Below, piece by piece: positions 1 through 6,852 of a stretch of 64,000 nucleotides of DNA (within the stretch, counting starts at the first letter, position 1; each line of letters starts with the position of its first letter). The notes under the pieces are model-generated. The model made no database searches, was not told the origin of the DNA, and was given only the letters and a program-made list of their open reading frames with translations. Source of the stretch: Xenorhabdus miraniensis (GTDB lineage Bacteria > Pseudomonadota > Gammaproteobacteria > Enterobacterales > Enterobacteriaceae); contig NZ_NITZ01000001.1 of NCBI RefSeq assembly GCF_002632615.1, forward strand, positions 248,001 to 312,000. Reading direction: 5' to 3'. Both the position numbers and the translations under genes were made by a program.

Positions 1-2
1 AA

Positions 3-290
3 AAAGTATTTCTTGGCCGATTCTTTTTTATAAGGTATATCATTGCGTCAATGATTACTCAAGCGGCCCTTCTACTGTCAGCTTATCCTATAAGCCTCTC
101 TTCAAAATATAGTTTCAATGAATTAATCACAATCATTGCAACAACATGGTCTTATAAGGTAGTCATGTCCATTATCCTTCTGCCGATAGGCATATTCCTG
201 GCAGATAAAATAAAAAAATTAGAGTCAACTGATATATACGATTGGAATATATCATACAATCCATTTCTTTTCAGAGGTAATAAAAAATGA
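3..290 (+). CDS. Partial VUT/YhhQ-family transporter (C-terminal part)
   Basis: The reading frame is open from the window edge, so the start lies outside. The visible ~95 residues match the end of VUT-family (YhhQ-like) inner-membrane proteins, which import queuosine precursors such as preQ0/preQ1. There is a GRFFFIR stretch at the start of a membrane helix, a second helix ending in LLPIGIF, a KKLE segment and the tail DIYDWNISYNPF, which resembles the KRRE..D.FD....PF tail of E. coli YhhQ. It overlaps the next gene by 4 bp (ATGA), which suggests translational coupling. The DNA is visibly more AT-rich than the housekeeping genes to the right. The family call is from memory of the motif pattern; the substrate is not shown by the sequence. 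Confidence 0.7.
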   Translation, partial: KVFLGRFFFIRYIIASMITQAALLLSAYPISLSSKYSFNELITIIATTWSYKVVMSIILLPIGIFLADKIKKLESTDIYDWNISYNPFLFRGNKK

Positions 291-1030
291 AAGTCATTCA
301 TTTAACAGACATACATTTAACCCGAAGCAGAGAACAGAAAATATTTGATGTCAATCCTTATGATAATTTTGATTTTGTTTGTGAGGAAATACTGAGAATA
401 AAAAGTATTATTGAAATAGAATTAATTATAGTTTCCGGTGATATTTCAAATGATGGTGAAGTCGATTCTTATAGATATTTCTTAAATAAAATGGAATCGT
501 TAAATTTACCTTATCTTGCTATATTGGGTAACCATGATCTCAAGAATAACTTTGATATCGCACTCGCAGAAGAAAAAAGCAAATACATTATCAACTCCAA
601 TGAATATAATAATAGAATCTGGCATTTTATTTCAGTTGATACTGTTGTAGCAGGAGAAGATCATGGTCTTATTTCTAAAGATACTCTTATAGAATTAGAG
701 CGAAAAATTATTGCAAACAGTCACTATAATATTGCTTTATTCATGCACCATCATGCTATTCCAGTCGGAATCCCCATTGTCGATAACTGCATGTTGAATA
801 ATGGCAAAGAATTATTGAAGCTTTGCGAGAAATATAAGGTTAAATTTATTGGTAGCGGGCACGCTCACACTTCACGTATTTGGCACCATAATACGATGAC
901 AACATGTGTTGCCCCCGCTGTTGTATTCCAGTGGCTACCGGGTACAGAGACCGTCAAGATATCAAAAGGCTTCGGCTTCAACGTGATAGATTTCTCATTT
1001 GATCTATCTGTAACATCATGTATTTATTGA
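287..1030 (+). CDS. Calcineurin-like metallophosphoesterase
   Basis: A 247-residue protein with the full set of metallophosphoesterase metal-binding motifs: D8-x-H10 (TDIH), GDISNDG at 51-57, GNHD at 81-84, a central MHHHA and a final GSGHAH. Proteins of this fold are binuclear-metal hydrolases of phosphomono- or diesters; CpdA, the 3',5'-cAMP phosphodiesterase, is a well-known member with the same length class. No signal peptide or membrane helix is visible, so it should be cytosolic. Its ATG overlaps the stop of the upstream VUT transporter (ATGA), so the two are probably one transcriptional unit. Low GC and the absence of any such pair next to E. coli pyrI suggest acquired DNA. The actual substrate is unknown. 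Confidence 0.85.
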   Translation: MKVIHLTDIHLTRSREQKIFDVNPYDNFDFVCEEILRIKSIIEIELIIVSGDISNDGEVDSYRYFLNKMESLNLPYLAILGNHDLKNNFDIALAEEKSKYIINSNEYNNRIWHFISVDTVVAGEDHGLISKDTLIELERKIIANSHYNIALFMHHHAIPVGIPIVDNCMLNNGKELLKLCEKYKVKFIGSGHAHTSRIWHHNTMTTCVAPAVVFQWLPGTETVKISKGFGFNVIDFSFDLSVTSCIY

Positions 1031-1307
1031 CGTCGATACCTTCTGCTTTCCAAGTTGCCGCTTTGTTGGCTGCACTGCGATTTAAAATCTATTGGATTGA
1101 GGGTTATTAAACAACAATTCTTTTACATATTAACAACAAAAATGCAGGGCAGCCGATTTTATTGAATTTCAATCAATAAATTAAATCATCTTTTAAATTA
1201 AAGAGTTAATCAGATGAAATGCCAAATCGTCTGTGACAAAATAAGCAGGTTCCCTTGATCCCCTAATATCTGGAGGAGGAATACCGAACAGGTATTCATG
1301 ACACAAC
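1031..1307. other. Intergenic region before pyrI
   Basis: I see no convincing gene here and no remnant of pyrB, which normally precedes pyrI directly. Bases 1040-1085 (CCAAGTTGCCGCTTTGTTGG and following) are GC-richer than their surroundings and look like a dispersed intergenic repeat, but this could only be proved by finding other copies. A 14-codon ORF (1214-1258, plus strand) ends shortly before the pyrI ribosome-binding site; there is no evidence that it is translated. The rest is AT-rich and could hold a pyrI promoter. Confidence 0.4.
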
Positions 1308-1310
1308 ATG
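1272..1310 (+). promoter_or_regulatory. pyrI Shine-Dalgarno separated from start by a hairpin
   Basis: A strong Shine-Dalgarno (GGAGGAGG, 1272-1279) lies 28 bases before the pyrI ATG at 1308, too far for normal use. A perfect 7-bp inverted repeat (GAATACC 1279-1285, GGTATTC 1291-1297, loop GAACA) lies between them. If folded it would shorten the effective distance to about 10 bases. An out-of-frame ATG at 1298 lies directly after the stem. The pairing is directly visible; the function is inference. Confidence 0.5.
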
Positions 1311-1772
1311 ACTCAAGATCACCAACTACAAGTAGAAGCCATTAAATGTGGCACGGTTATCGATCATATTCCGGCTCAAGTCGGCTTTAAATTATTGTCG
1401 CTGTTCAAGCTCACCGAAACCGACCAACGTATTACCATCGGCCTGAATCTGCCTTCCAACCATCTGGGTAAAAAGGATCTGATTAAAATTGAAAACACCT
1501 TCCTGACGGAGCAGCAAGCAAACCAGCTCGCTATGTATGCACCTCATGCGACAATCAACAATATTGAAAATTATGTTGTCGTTAAAAAAATGCCGATCAA
1601 TCTGCCAGAACGAATTGATGGTATTCTTATTTGCCCAAACAGCAATTGCATCAGCCATAATGAGCCCGTCAACAGCAGTTTTCATGTGATGACAGCGAAA
1701 GATGATGCCGTATTGCGCTGTAAATATTGTGAAAAAGAGTTTGATCGCCAAGCGGTTATTAATAACGATTAA
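1308..1772 (+). CDS. pyrI: Aspartate carbamoyltransferase regulatory subunit
   Basis: This 154-residue protein is a close full-length match to E. coli PyrI, the regulatory chain of aspartate carbamoyltransferase, the first committed step of pyrimidine synthesis. It binds CTP/UTP (inhibition) and ATP (activation) through its N-terminal domain and contacts the catalytic trimers through a zinc domain. The four zinc cysteines are present as C109, C114, C138 and C141. The catalytic gene pyrB, which normally precedes pyrI in one operon, is not adjacent: the upstream neighbours are a metallophosphoesterase and a transporter. Downstream is ridA, the usual neighbour. The start at 1308 reproduces the E. 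coli N-terminus (MTxDxxLQVEAIK). Confidence 0.97.
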   Translation: MTQDHQLQVEAIKCGTVIDHIPAQVGFKLLSLFKLTETDQRITIGLNLPSNHLGKKDLIKIENTFLTEQQANQLAMYAPHATINNIENYVVVKKMPINLPERIDGILICPNSNCISHNEPVNSSFHVMTAKDDAVLRCKYCEKEFDRQAVINND

Positions 1773-1829
1773 GCATCGCTTTAAACAATCTATCTCCCAT
1801 TTGAGTGGGATAGAATGTCCTGCATCAAT

Positions 1830-1857
1830 TGATACAAGGCAGGGGATCACTATAATG
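1830..1857 (+). promoter_or_regulatory. Probable sigma-70 promoter of ridA
   Basis: TTGATA (1830-1835) and a perfect TATAAT (1852-1857) are separated by 16 bp and sit about 50 bp before the ridA start, with an AGGAG ribosome-binding site in the leader. This is a near-consensus sigma-70 promoter by inspection. It suggests that ridA is transcribed independently of pyrI. Confidence 0.65.
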
Positions 1858-1904
1858 GCGGTCCCGCAACATTTCCTATTTCAGACGTTAAACAGGAGTT
1901 TCTA

Positions 1905-2291
1905 ATGTCACGTTCTATTCATACCGAAAATGCACCAGCGGCAATCGGCCCTTATGTTCAGGGTGTTGATCTGGGCAGCATGGTTATCACTTCCGGTCAG
2001 ATCCCTGTTGATCCAAAAACCGGCGATATCCCTGAAGAAGTTACCGCTCAAGCACGTCAATCTTTGGAAAACGTTAAAGCGATTATCGAAAAATCTGGCC
2101 TGAAAGTAGCTGATATCGTGAAAACCACCGTGTTTGTCAAAGATCTGAATGACTTTGCAGCCGTAAACGCAACTTACGAAGCATTCTTCGCTGAACATAA
2201 TGCGCCATTCCCTGCGCGTTCATGTGTTGAAGTGGCTCGTCTGCCAAAAGATGTGAAAATCGAAATCGAAGCCATCGCCGTTCGCGGTTAA
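1905..2291 (+). CDS. ridA: 2-iminobutanoate/2-iminopropanoate deaminase RidA
   Basis: A 128-residue YjgF/YER057c/UK114 family protein, the same length as E. coli RidA. RidA hydrolyses reactive enamines/imines released by PLP enzymes such as threonine dehydratase, protecting other PLP enzymes from damage; it acts as a cytosolic trimer. The key arginine R105 (in PFPARS) and E120 are in place. An AGGAG ribosome-binding site precedes ATG 1905. It lies between pyrI and nrdD on the same strand but has its own probable promoter and is followed by a hairpin. Confidence 0.97.
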   Translation: MSRSIHTENAPAAIGPYVQGVDLGSMVITSGQIPVDPKTGDIPEEVTAQARQSLENVKAIIEKSGLKVADIVKTTVFVKDLNDFAAVNATYEAFFAEHNAPFPARSCVEVARLPKDVKIEIEAIAVRG

Positions 2292-2305
2292 TTTGACGTT
2301 CTTTC

Positions 2306-2332
2306 AGCCCTGATCACTCCAGTATCAGGGTT
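2306..2332 (+). terminator. Hairpin after ridA
   Basis: Inverted repeat AGCCCTGAT (2306-2314) / ATCAGGGTT (2324-2332), 9 bp with one wobble pair and a 9-base loop, starting 15 bp after the ridA stop. The following T-tract is weak, so termination may be partial. Confidence 0.5.
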
Positions 2333-2354
2333 GCTATTACAACCCTCCCTTTCT

Positions 2355-2368
2355 TTGTCTCAGATCAA
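2355..2368 (+). promoter_or_regulatory. Possible FNR box upstream of nrdD
   Basis: TTGTC-TCAG-ATCAA matches 8 of 10 defined positions of the FNR consensus TTGAT-N4-ATCAA. The class III reductase operon is known to be activated by FNR under anaerobiosis in E. coli, which makes the site plausible. The match is imperfect and unproven. Confidence 0.4.
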
Positions 2369-2395
2369 CTTTGTTGGTTGTATATTAGCTTAAAT

Positions 2396-2442
2396 GATCT
2401 ATATATTGTGTTTAAATACACAAAATTTACTATATGTAGTAT
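2396..2442 (+). promoter_or_regulatory. Pair of NrdR boxes upstream of nrdD
   Basis: Two 16-bp NrdR-type boxes: GATCTATATATTGTGT (2396-2411) and TTACTATATGTAGTAT (2427-2442). Both fit the core C-w-A-t-A-T-a-T-w-G-t of the NrdR consensus. Their starts are 31 bp apart, about three helical turns, the spacing typical of NrdR tandem boxes. NrdR is an ATP-cone repressor that senses dATP/ATP and represses ribonucleotide reductase genes. The arrangement strongly suggests NrdR control of nrdDG. Confidence 0.8.
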
Positions 2443-2454
2443 TTATGCACAAAA

Positions 2455-2507
2455 TTATCCACACCCAACAAAAAGCGAATATTCATGTCATTTTCGCCTG
2501 TGGATAA
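2455..2507. promoter_or_regulatory. Two opposed perfect DnaA boxes in the nrdD leader
   Basis: TTATCCACA at 2455-2463 and its reverse complement TGTGGATAA at 2499-2507 are both perfect matches to the high-affinity DnaA box. They face each other 35 bp apart, just before the likely nrdD start codon at 2527. DnaA control is established for the aerobic nrdAB promoter of E. coli; here it would act on the anaerobic enzyme. Confidence 0.6.
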
Positions 2508-2526
2508 CCTATTGAGGAGCCTTATT

Positions 2527-4401
2527 GTGAATTCCCATAAATGGCATGATCAATTAGATCAGGAAATCCGTGGTTTGATCGAGCAAAGTGATTTTTCTCT
2601 GCTTAATGAAAACGCCAATAAAGACAGCAAAGTGATCCCGACTCAACGCGATTTATTGGCCGGGATTGTCGCCCGACAGTATGCTAAGCAGCATATGCTG
2701 CCTACTGATGTGGTTGTCGCGCATGAAAAGGGAGAAATTCACTACCATGATCTGGATTACGCTCCCTTTTTCCCCATGTTCAACTGTATGCTGATCGATT
2801 TACAGGGTATGCTGACCAACGGTTTTAAGATGGGCAATGCGGAAATTGAACCACCTAAATCCATTTCTACCGCCACTGCGGTCACGGCTCAGATCATCGC
2901 GCAAGTTGCCAGCCATATTTATGGTGGGACGACTATTAACCGCATTGATGAAGTTCTCGCTCCTTTTGTAAAAGCCAGCTATGACAAGCATCTGGCAATT
3001 GCTAAAGAATGGAAGATTGCCGATCAAGCTGCTTATGCGGAAGCCCGCACAGAAAAAGAGTGTTATGACGCTTTCCAATCTCTGGAATATGAAGTCAATA
3101 CGCTGCATACCGCCAATGGACAAACTCCCTTTGTTACCTTTGGGTTCGGATTGGGAACATCAAAAGAAGCCCGCCTGATTCAAATTTCGATTTTGCGCAA
3201 CCGCATTGCTGGCTTGGGAAAAAATCGCAAGACCGCCGTTTTCCCCAAACTGGTTTTTGCCATTCGTGATGGATTGAACCACCGGTTTGGTGATCCCCAC
3301 TATGACATCAAATTATTGGCGCTGGAATGTGCCAGCAAACGGATGTATCCCGATATTCTCAATTATGATCAAGTTGTCAACGTGACCGGTTCATTTAAAA
3401 CACCAATGGGTTGTCGTAGTTTTCTCAGTGTTTATGAAGAAAATGGTCAGCAAATCCACGAAGGGCGCAATAATCTGGGAGTAATCAGCCTGAATCTGCC
3501 CCGCATTGCGCTGGAGGCTAAAGGCGATGAAGCCCGCTTCCGGCAGATTTTGGATCAGCGTTTGTTGCTCGCGAAAAAAGCCCTGATGACCCGCATCTCT
3601 CGCCTCGAAAATACCAAGGCCCGGGTTGCACCAATCCTTTATATGGAAGGTGCCTGTGGTGTTCGTCTGAAAGCCGATGAAAATATTGCTGAGATTTTTA
3701 GGCATGGCCGCGCCTCTGTCTCGTTGGGCTATATCGGTATCCATGAAACGATAAATGCGTTATATGGTAATCACGTTCACCTTTTTGATAATGAACAGCG
3801 CCAACAGAAAGCCATTTCCATTGTTAAGCATTTACGTCAGGCGGTTGATCAATGGAAATTGGAGACCGGCTATGGATTCAGTTTGTACAGTACGCCAAGC
3901 GAGAATTTATGTGACCGTTTCTGCCGCTTGGATTCTGCCGAGTTTGGTGTCATTCACGGTGTCACCGATAAAGGTTATTACACCAACAGCTTCCATCTGG
4001 ATGTGGAAAAAAAGGTTAATCCCTACGATAAGCTTGATTTTGAAGCCCCTTATCCACCGTTAACGAATGGGGGTTTTATCTGCTACGGTGAATATCCCAA
4101 CCTACAACATAATTTGAAGGCATTGGAAGATGTTTGGGATTATAGCTATTCACGTGTTCCTTACTATGGCACCAATACCCCCATTGATGAGTGCTACCAA
4201 TGTGGTTTTACGGGAGAATTTGCCTGTACCAGCAAAGGATTCACTTGTCCTCAATGCGGCAATCATGACCCGGCCCATGTTTCTGTCATTCGCCGTGTTT
4301 GCGGCTATCTTGGCAGCCCGGATGCACGGCCATTCAATGCCGGAAAACAGGAAGAAGTGAAACGCCGCGTGAAACACCTTAGTCATGGCCAAATGGGTTA
4401 A
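2527..4401 (+). CDS. nrdD: Anaerobic ribonucleoside-triphosphate reductase, lacking ATP-cone
   Basis: Class III (glycyl radical) ribonucleotide reductase, which makes dNTPs from NTPs anaerobically after activation by NrdG. The catalytic body is near-identical to E. coli NrdD from QEIRGL onward. It includes the C-terminal zinc cysteines (CYQCG and CPQCG) and the radical glycine in RVCGYLG, placed 31 residues from the end as in E. coli (G681 of 712). The N-terminal ATP-cone, about 85-90 residues in E. coli, is absent. Only 193 bp separate ridA from the first possible ATG (2485), too little to encode it. I prefer GTG 2527 because GAGGAG (2514-2519) lies 7 bp before it and the ATG at 2485 has no good ribosome-binding site. 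The product would be 624 residues. nrdG follows after 4 bp. Confidence 0.93.
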   Translation: MNSHKWHDQLDQEIRGLIEQSDFSLLNENANKDSKVIPTQRDLLAGIVARQYAKQHMLPTDVVVAHEKGEIHYHDLDYAPFFPMFNCMLIDLQGMLTNGFKMGNAEIEPPKSISTATAVTAQIIAQVASHIYGGTTINRIDEVLAPFVKASYDKHLAIAKEWKIADQAAYAEARTEKECYDAFQSLEYEVNTLHTANGQTPFVTFGFGLGTSKEARLIQISILRNRIAGLGKNRKTAVFPKLVFAIRDGLNHRFGDPHYDIKLLALECASKRMYPDILNYDQVVNVTGSFKTPMGCRSFLSVYEENGQQIHEGRNNLGVISLNLPRIALEAKGDEARFRQILDQRLLLAKKALMTRISRLENTKARVAPILYMEGACGVRLKADENIAEIFRHGRASVSLGYIGIHETINALYGNHVHLFDNEQRQQKAISIVKHLRQAVDQWKLETGYGFSLYSTPSENLCDRFCRLDSAEFGVIHGVTDKGYYTNSFHLDVEKKVNPYDKLDFEAPYPPLTNGGFICYGEYPNLQHNLKALEDVWDYSYSRVPYYGTNTPIDECYQCGFTGEFACTSKGFTCPQCGNHDPAHVSVIRRVCGYLGSPDARPFNAGKQEEVKRRVKHLSHGQMG

Positions 4402-4405
4402 TAAC

Positions 4406-4870
4406 ATGAATTATCATCAATATTATCCAGTTGATGTGGTCAATGGCCCCGGAACCCGTTGCACGCTGTTTGTGTCAGGTTGTCTGCATCAATGTCGTGG
4501 CTGCTATAACCAAAGTACCTGGCGGGTTGATTCTGGCCTGCCTTTTACACTGGAAATGGAAAATCAAATCATCGCTGATTTAAAAGATCATCGTATTCAA
4601 CGACAAGGTTTATCATTATCCGGTGGCGATCCCCTGCACCCCCATAATTTACCTGCCATCTTACAATTGGTTAAGCGTGTAAGAGAAGAATGCCCAGATA
4701 AGGATATCTGGCTATGGACAGGCTATGTTCTCAATGAATTAAATGAGATTCAGCAAGAAATTATCAGCCGCATCCACGTATTGGTTGATGGGAAATTTGA
4801 ACAAGAGTTATATGATCCCACATTAATTTGGCGGGGCAGCCGTAATCAAGTTATCCACTATTTACGATGA
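4406..4870 (+). CDS. nrdG: Anaerobic ribonucleotide reductase-activating protein
   Basis: A radical-SAM activase of 154 residues, the same length as E. coli NrdG. It binds a 4Fe-4S cluster through CxxxCxxC (C26, C30, C33) and uses S-adenosylmethionine to generate the glycyl radical on NrdD. The SAM-binding glycine-rich SGGDPL is present. The start at ATG 4406 reproduces the E. coli N-terminus MNYHQYYPVD and leaves 4 bp after the nrdD stop, so the two are one operon. A longer in-frame ATG at 4385 would overlap nrdD and adds residues not seen in the family. The last codons fall inside a 16-bp tandem repeat that continues past the stop. Confidence 0.97.
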   Translation: MNYHQYYPVDVVNGPGTRCTLFVSGCLHQCRGCYNQSTWRVDSGLPFTLEMENQIIADLKDHRIQRQGLSLSGGDPLHPHNLPAILQLVKRVREECPDKDIWLWTGYVLNELNEIQQEIISRIHVLVDGKFEQELYDPTLIWRGSRNQVIHYLR

Positions 4871-4921
4871 TATTACTTTACGATGATATTACGTTACGAT
4901 GATATTACGTTACGATAATAG
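4861..4921 (+). repeat. 16-bp tandem repeat across the nrdG stop codon
   Basis: Three full copies and one partial copy of TTTACGATGATATTAC: 4861-4876, 4877-4892, 4893-4908 (first base G) and 4909-4921 (truncated). The first copy contains the end of nrdG, including its TGA at 4868-4870. The array lies between the convergent nrdG and yhbP, which are not neighbours in E. coli. Confidence 0.9.
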
Positions 4922-4932
4922 TTACGGCAGCA

Positions 4933-5364
4933 TTAACGTTGCCAGTGCAATTTTTTGCCAAAACCCAGCGTGTTATTCACCATTTTGATTTCATTCAGGT
5001 TAAGTTGCCAGATAGGGGTCTTAGCTGTTAAGGCGATGGGAAAATGGCGGCAATAATGCGCCCTGGCCGCAGTTTCAGCCTCACCGGTCAGCAAAATCAC
5101 TTCGCCACGAAATTGGATACCCTTAATGTGGGCAATATTGCGGGTTTGGTCAGCAACAGTGCCTGCAACGACAGGATTTTGCTGCATGATTTGACCATGC
5201 CGGGTATCAGATTCAGTCATAAACCAAAATGCCATATTGTCAGCATCGAAGACATAGAAACAGCTCGCACACCATAAATCTTGAATTGAAGAAGTGCAAA
5301 GCGTAAATACATGTTGTTTGGCGAGATATTGACTAATTATTAAATTTTCTTTATTTAAACTCAT
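4933..5364 (-). CDS. yhbP: UPF0306 family protein YhbP
   Basis: A flavin-reductase-like split-barrel protein of the YhbP/UPF0306 family (pyridoxamine-phosphate-oxidase-like fold), of unproven function. Family features are the LAKQHV start, the [11 protein letters not shown] strand, TRH..QM, a conserved IKGIQFRGE strand and the closing [15 protein letters not shown] 5364 gives [19 protein letters not shown], matching the family N-terminus; an upstream in-frame extension to 5406 has no family counterpart. Its 3' end faces nrdG at a distance of only 62 bp. In E. coli yhbP sits beside yhbQ; here a small DUF1471 gene is between them. Confidence 0.9.
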   Translation of the reverse strand: MSLNKENLIISQYLAKQHVFTLCTSSIQDLWCASCFYVFDADNMAFWFMTESDTRHGQIMQQNPVVAGTVADQTRNIAHIKGIQFRGEVILLTGEAETAARAHYCRHFPIALTAKTPIWQLNLNEIKMVNNTLGFGKKLHWQR

Positions 5365-5400
5365 AGGGTTCCATACTGTTATTTTAGCCTGTTCAGAACA

Positions 5401-5434
5401 GAACACGACTGGAAATTTATCCAGCTTCGTGTTC
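5401..5434. other. Hairpin between DUF1471 gene and yhbP
   Basis: Arms GAACACGA-CTGGA (5401-5413) and TCCAG-CT-TCGTGTTC (5420-5434) form a 13-bp stem with a 2-base bulge and a 6-base loop. It lies downstream of the DUF1471 gene and upstream of yhbP, both on the minus strand. There is no following T-run, so it is not a standard intrinsic terminator; it may act with Rho or as an mRNA 3' end. Confidence 0.45.
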
Positions 5435-5481
5435 TATGTTCGACTCAATATACCAAGGTGGGCTGCATGGAACACTATAAA

Positions 5482-5733
5482 TTATTTATAAATTTCAGCA
5501 ACGCCATTGAGTTTATTCTGACCATTTGCTGAAACAACACGGAAATATTTTGCACCAGCTTTGTCAGCTTTTTTGGACAACTCTACAGTCAGGCTATCTA
5601 GTGTAGCGGCACCAGTAACTGAGACAACACCAATTTTATCTCCCTTAGCAACTTGAACTTCAGTTGCTGCAAATGAACCAAATGAAACCGCACATAATGC
5701 TAAACCAGCGACGATATTTTTTACATTTTTCAT
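5482..5733 (-). CDS. DUF1471 (YdgH/BhsA/McbA-like) exported protein
   Basis: An 83-residue protein with a clear signal peptide (KK-rich start, hydrophobic core AGLALCAVSFGS, cleavage likely after SFAA) and a single DUF1471 domain ending in NGVAEIYK. In E. coli small periplasmic DUF1471 proteins such as BhsA, McbA and YhcN affect stress tolerance, surface properties and biofilm. The domain is stress-linked but its molecular role is unclear. A TTTGCTCCTCTG sequence before the start (minus-strand AGGAG) provides the ribosome-binding site. It is probably monocistronic. E. coli carries a family member (yhcN) near argR, so this may be a relocated relative, but I cannot assign orthology. Confidence 0.88.
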   Translation of the reverse strand: MKNVKNIVAGLALCAVSFGSFAATEVQVAKGDKIGVVSVTGAATLDSLTVELSKKADKAGAKYFRVVSANGQNKLNGVAEIYK

Positions 5734-6005
5734 ATTTTGCTCCTCTGCTCACTTTATACAATAGGGTTTATCCCTCGTGATGCAGACCATGTTATACGCC
5801 TGTTCCGAATATGATAATTAGCAATTATTGCTATATTTTTTCAATTATTTTGAACAACTTTGGCTACCCAAAGACGCCAGCTTGAATATATTATTAATAA
5901 ATTCATATTGTTAAATCAGAAAAGCACCCAAAAAATCAGTCTAAAGCTTAATGACACATTAATTTCACGCTGTAATTAAACTTTCGGAATTATTAAAATT
6001 AAATA

Positions 6006-6380
6006 ATGAAAATTAAAGTATCTCAATGGTATCTCTACCTGATCAGGGCACAAAATGGCACCTTATATACTGGGATCACAACAGATGTATCCCGTCGCTT
6101 TATGCAGCACGCATCAGGAAAAGGCGCAAAGGCCCTCAAGGGGAAAGCACCATTGACATTGGTTTATCAAAGTTTGGTCGGGGATCGCAGCATGGCGCTG
6201 AAAGTTGAATATCGTGTGAAGAAGCTGAATAAACAGCAAAAGGAGAGGCTGATTCTGAACCAGCCTCCCTGTATAACGACTTATTTGATAGAAAACGGCT
6301 TATCTGAGAAGTTTTTTACTCAATCAGAGAGCCTTATTTTGGCAGAGACCATAGATTATCAAAGTGGGCAGGATAAGTAA
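6006..6380 (+). CDS. yhbQ: GIY-YIG domain protein YhbQ
   Basis: A small GIY-YIG nuclease-superfamily protein. The [19 protein letters not shown] start carries the GIY-YIG strands, followed by the conserved arginine in [14 protein letters not shown] and the [16 protein letters not shown] helix. The E. coli homologue has 100 residues; here there are 124 because of about 5 extra N-terminal and 20 extra C-terminal residues. The C-terminal extension overlaps the 3' end of yhbS on the other strand by 47 bp. Family members have been linked to DNA repair, but the cellular role is not firmly established. Confidence 0.88.
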   Translation: MKIKVSQWYLYLIRAQNGTLYTGITTDVSRRFMQHASGKGAKALKGKAPLTLVYQSLVGDRSMALKVEYRVKKLNKQQKERLILNQPPCITTYLIENGLSEKFFTQSESLILAETIDYQSGQDK

Positions 6381-6852
6381 CCTGACCATGGCAATCACTC
6401 AGTGAAATATCAGCCAACATGTAGATCAGGAAATAATCCTCGCAATCAGGCCATTCGCAAGATAATTGATATTCATTGGCAAGTTTAAAACCAAAACGGC
6501 CGTAATATTCAAGATCTCCCAGGGCCACAACCGCGCTATATCCAAACTCATTCAGGCTATCCAGCCCTTCGTACACCAATTTTTCACTGAGCCCATGATG
6601 ACGGTGCTCCTCCTCCACCGCCAATGATGCCAAACCCACCCATTGATGATCTGCCCCATTGATATCAACAGGTGTGAAACCGACATAGCCAATCACATGG
6701 CCTTCATCGTCAGTCGCAACAATGCCCAGTGTCAACAAGCCATCTTCTCTTAATTGACTCACTAACTCAGCTTCTGCCGATGTCTCAAAAGACTGACGTA
6801 ATAAACGATCAATCCCCATAGCATCGACCGGAATTTCGACCCTGATTAACAT
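6334..6852 (-). CDS. yhbS: GNAT-family N-acetyltransferase YhbS
   Basis: A 172-residue GNAT acetyltransferase. The acetyl-CoA-binding motif A is visible as [23 protein letters not shown] (V..E.R..G...L), followed by [16 protein letters not shown], a typical motif B. It matches E. coli YhbS over its length; the acceptor substrate is not defined by the sequence. It overlaps ubiT by 7 bp, so the two are co-transcribed. Its 3' end overlaps yhbQ by 47 bp in convergent orientation, so the two transcripts are complementary there. Confidence 0.92.
   Translation of the reverse strand: MLIRVEIPVDAMGIDRLLRQSFETSAEAELVSQLREDGLLTLGIVATDDEGHVIGYVGFTPVDINGADHQWVGLASLAVEEEHRHHGLSEKLVYEGLDSLNEFGYSAVVALGDLEYYGRFGFKLANEYQLSCEWPDCEDYFLIYMLADISLSDCHGQVTYPAHFDNLWSLPK

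Noticed and set aside
1392..1850. Minus-strand ORF of 152 codons opposite pyrI
   Set aside because: Shadow of the conserved pyrI reading frame.
2485..2526. ATG 2485 as the nrdD start
   Set aside because: In frame, but without a good ribosome-binding site and overlapping a DnaA box; GTG 2527 has GAGGAG at ideal distance. The choice does not affect the missing ATP-cone.
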